Below are positions 61,401-64,000 of a stretch of 64,000 bases of DNA, one piece after another. The notes beneath the pieces were generated by a model. The model searched no databases and had not been told where the DNA came from. It was given only the letters and a program-made list of their open reading frames with translations. The translations under genes and the position numbers were made by a program. How positions within the stretch are numbered: position 1 is the stretch's first letter; each line of letters begins with the position of its first letter. The DNA comes from Gamsiella multidivaricata (taxonomy: Eukaryota > Mortierellomycota > Mortierellomycetes > Mortierellales > Mortierellaceae), in assembly GCF_025024155.1 (NCBI RefSeq), contig NW_026251747.1, positions 1 through 64,000 of the forward strand. The letters run 5' to 3'.

Positions 61401-63305
61401 CGGGGAAAAGCTATTGTCTGCAGAGGGAAGACGCGGACTGCCGTTGGTGTAGTTGGAATCGTTGCCGTTGGTATAGGCGCCGTTAATATGACCGCCGTTA
61501 GAGTAGCCAGTAATGTAGTTGTTGCTGGTGTTGCTGGTGTTGCTGTGTGCGGTATTAGTGCTGGCAATGGTGCGCTGTGAGGTGCTGGGGAGCGGATGGC
61601 CAGGCTGTGATCGGCTGGGTTCTGGGGGTCGTTTCTGTCGTGAATAAATGAAGAAAGAAGGAAAATCAAAGAAAGGGGTTTGGTGAGGAAAAAAATAGCA
61701 AGAACACAGCCAACCAGTGACCGGAGGACGCCACAGGATCCCACCGTCATCAAAGTCCAGCCTGAACTGAGACCGGCGCGCCAAAAAACCCATAGACATG
61801 ACGCCTGATTAACTGCACGCAGGCCCCCGGAGAGGTCCTAGCATCAGCTGCCATGGAGGTGTGGAAGCCGAGAGGGCTATGTGACAACAACGATATGATT
61901 ACCTGTCCTCCTGGTATTGATGGCAGCAGCTTCTCCATCGACCGCTCTGCGCGCTCCATCCGGTCACGCTCCTCTCGCAGTCGCTTGGTCTCCTTTCGTG
62001 CTTGATGACACAGCATGCAGTAGATGCCCTGGGAGGTCTTTGCAAAAACCAGATCGTCAATCTTGGTGTCGCATTGTATGCACCGGAAGCAATCTGCATG
62101 ATATGCCTCATCGCCTAGAGGTAGCAAAGAAGGTATACAGCCACAAGGTGTAACAATGAAAAAGTAAAGACGTAAAGAGGCGGGATGGGTTAAGACTCAT
62201 GGTAATAAGACAAGCTGCAAGGCTTCCCCGTCAAGAAACAAACGATGGTTTCATGCTCATTTCCACGTCCTCGTCGCGGCTCGCAACAGAGAACGCCCTC
62301 TGGTTTTTTTTTATTACCTGTCATGATAGCCTCATCCAGGATGGGTCTTCGGCAAATGTTGCAGTTGTAGGAACATTGTTCACAGATGGGGCTCCCGTCC
62401 GACAGCAACAGCAAATTGCTATCGCACTCTACCCTATTTTTACATTTCGCACAACGGAAACTGGAAAAAAGATAAACACCAGCCGGATAAGCCGTTGGTC
62501 AGTTCAGGGTCCTCATTAGTCAATCAGCCAGTGGTCGTATTGAAAGAGAGTGAAAGAGAAGGAGAAAGGGAGGGCGAAGTAGGGCTGCGGTGCTCTTTCT
62601 ACTAAAACCAGTTAGCGTGGGCAACAAAGCACGGGACACAATGTATGGCCAATAGTCATCATCTGCGTTGGCAATAAAGATCATCCGAAGTACAGGCGTA
62701 CAACATCAGCAGGGGCACCAGGGGAAACAGGGGAGCCCCATTGAAGTTGGTATATTGGTAAAACGGATAATTGGCGTTTAATCGGGTCGATCAGGTACCT
62801 CATGAGTAGGTACTGGTAATACCAATAGCAATCGCAATAGCAATAGCAATAGCAGTGGTAATTATTATTATTATTGCAATAGGAATGTAGTAGCAACAGT
62901 AACAGTAATAGCAATACCAATAGCAATTGCCAATAGAGATTGCTATTGAAGGATTTGTGTCAATGAAATAGGATTCAGGTACAAGCAAAAATAGCCCAGG
63001 GTTTACATTTTTTTTTTAAAGCAAAATGGCTATAGTTGGTACGCCCTGGGATGTAAAGAAAAGAGGCGAACAAGCAGCCAGTCAACCAGTCCAACGCCAG
63101 CAGAACCAGCCCCGTATGTGTAGTGTGTGCAGTTGGTATGGGTATGAGGATAGAATTCAAGTCGGACTCATTGCTTTCCCCCACATGTGGAGTCGATAAG
63201 AGATACTTGCCATTGGACGTGCCAGAGGCCCTCTCCAAAGGCAACAACGCTTCCTTCCTCGATGGCGCGATGACATCCTAAACAGACGGGATCCTGTTCA
63301 TCCAT
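58129..63305 (-). CDS. LIM-LIM-coiled coil-C1-RhoGAP protein (Rga type)
   Basis: Seven exons: 63211-63305, 62318-62460, 61903-62114, 60951-61634, 60607-60854, 59649-60514 and 58129-59564; 1,227 aa, phases consistent. The first LIM domain runs CLGCHRAIEEGSVV ... HVQCFRCAKC ... CEQC; the second starts CNICRRPILDEA and continues HADCFRCIQC to CMLCHQ. A coiled coil (ELAKHNPM ... LEKSIRDM) and a C1 domain (FVRPTRCEYCEEKLWGREYK ... CGYQVHGKCTHDVLPNC) follow. The RhoGAP domain has an intact arginine finger in VEGIYRRSG (~840) and NAKNLSVVFGPTLMRNP. It should switch off a Rho/Cdc42 GTPase at polarised growth sites; C1 suggests membrane lipid contact. The C terminus is Gln/Pro-rich. The first intron uses a GC donor. 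Confidence 0.92.
62461..63210 (-). other. 750-nt GC-AG intron with internal microsatellites
   Basis: Donor TG|GCAAGTATC and acceptor TTCCAG. It joins the codon TG-T for the Cys that completes the first LIM zinc site (HVQ-C-FRC). The consensus GCAAGT after G is the usual form of GC-AG introns. The intron is long for this window and holds AGCAAT-type and ATT-type repeats near 62826-62935. Confidence 0.8.
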
Positions 63306-64000
63306 TGAATCGACAAGAAACAAAACAAAACAAAAAAAAGGTGTGACAAGTGAGGTGGGAGAGGAAAGTTATAAAGAGAGTATAGAGAACTATGGAACAA
63401 AGGGGTTGTGCCTGAACCAGGACTATGGTATAGTTATGGGTAAACCAAGTAAGGGACGTGTGAGTGTGAGAGTGCGGTGCGTGTGCTGAATGAAGAAAGC
63501 GGAATGAAGTTGCAGGTGGGGTTAATGACGAGAAGGGAGGTCGGATCTGGTCAATGGAGAGGGACAAGATGAAGCTAGAGAGGGGCGTGGGTGGCCATGT
63601 AAGAAACACAACGAGCTTGGAGAAAAGTGAGAGGGAGGCACAGGGACAAGATGACAAAGAAAAAGAAGGTGGGTGGCACGGGCGTAGAGAGGAAGTGGCT
63701 GGGAGCGGGAGAAGACGAAGACGAGACAAAGAAGAGGACGATGGCGATATGTGAAGAAAGGCGGGCGGGAGAAGGAAGGAGTGAGAGAGGGAGAGAGGGA
63801 GAGAGGGAGAGAGGGAGAGAGGGAGAGAGGGAAGGAGCGAGAGAGGGATGGAGCGAGAGAGAGGGAAGAAGAAGAGGAATCCTTCTTTGCCTTATGTCGT
63901 GTCCGTGTGTGAGAATGTGTCTGGATCGGCGTTATAAATAAGACAGACAAGCTCTGCCCTGGCCTGGCTCGCCTATCCCTCGTGGCAGCAGGAGTCGTCG
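63306..64000. other. 5' UTR and promoter of the LIM-RhoGAP gene
   Basis: Upstream of the ATG at 63305. A GAGAGAGG-type repeat occupies about 63780-63860, and purine-rich sequence runs through much of the stretch. Open frames here are low-complexity artefacts. Further upstream exons beyond the window edge cannot be excluded. Confidence 0.45.
63779..63862. repeat. GAGAGAGG-type microsatellite
   Basis: Tandem purine repeat with an 8-bp period (GAGAGGGA), about eight units with drift towards both ends. It lies some 480 nt upstream of the LIM-RhoGAP start. Confidence 0.85.

Overview
The window looks like nuclear DNA of an early-diverging filamentous fungus, most probably a Mortierellomycotina species (Mortierella, Linnemannia or Podila type). 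This is inferred from short GT-AG introns in nearly every gene, glutamine-rich low-complexity regulators, a DYRK2/Pom1-type kinase, LIM-C1-RhoGAP and Sfp1-type regulators, a cobalamin-trafficking gene unusual for Dikarya, and decayed copies of a leucine-rich family I associate with Mortierellaceae. No prokaryotic operon, plasmid or viral structure is present. All exon models were spliced by hand from the sequence; their internal reading frames agree, but none was checked against transcripts.

Layout. 0.3-2.9 kb: RhoGAP-fold protein without its arginine finger (minus). 4.4-5.0 kb: candidate three-exon small membrane protein (minus). 6.5-8.0 kb: secreted or GPI-anchored pepsin-like protease (minus). 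8.98-9.05 kb: tRNA-Arg(ACG). 9.8-14.4 kb: three 5'-truncated, damaged non-LTR retrotransposon 3' ends. 14.6-21.8 kb: a five-exon, 2,292-aa protein carrying a bacterial type IIG-like N6-adenine DNA methyltransferase core with a TaqI-like specificity region (minus). 21.8-26.6 kb: gene-poor, with tRNA-Gln(UUG) and fragments of decayed coding sequence. 26.6-30.5 kb: recyclin-1-like F-box/Sec10 protein (plus, 8 exons). 30.7-31.7 kb: mitochondrial glycine cleavage H protein (minus). 32.2-37.7 kb, perhaps to 39.9 kb: DYRK kinase (minus). 41.6-47.2 kb: three pseudogenes of one leucine-rich family. 47.6-48.8 kb: MMADHC (cblD) homologue (minus). 49.0-49.7 kb: orphan membrane-anchored protein (minus). 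51.3-53.0 kb: Sfp1-like zinc-finger factor (plus). 53.4-54.1 kb: small basic coiled-coil protein (plus). 54.3-55.8 kb: HemK/Mtq1-type release-factor methyltransferase (plus). 56.0-57.3 kb: UDP-glucose 4-epimerase (minus). 58.1-63.3 kb: LIM-LIM-coiled coil-C1-RhoGAP protein (minus), with one GC-AG intron.

The genes do not form a pathway. Themes are polarity and trafficking regulators (two RhoGAPs, DYRK, recyclin), mitochondrial housekeeping (GcvH, HemK-type methylase, perhaps MMADHC) and growth control (Sfp1). The most unusual item is the DNA methyltransferase gene next to the retroelement cluster. I see no nuclease partner for it, so a solitary or epigenetic methylase, possibly acquired from bacteria, is the best reading.
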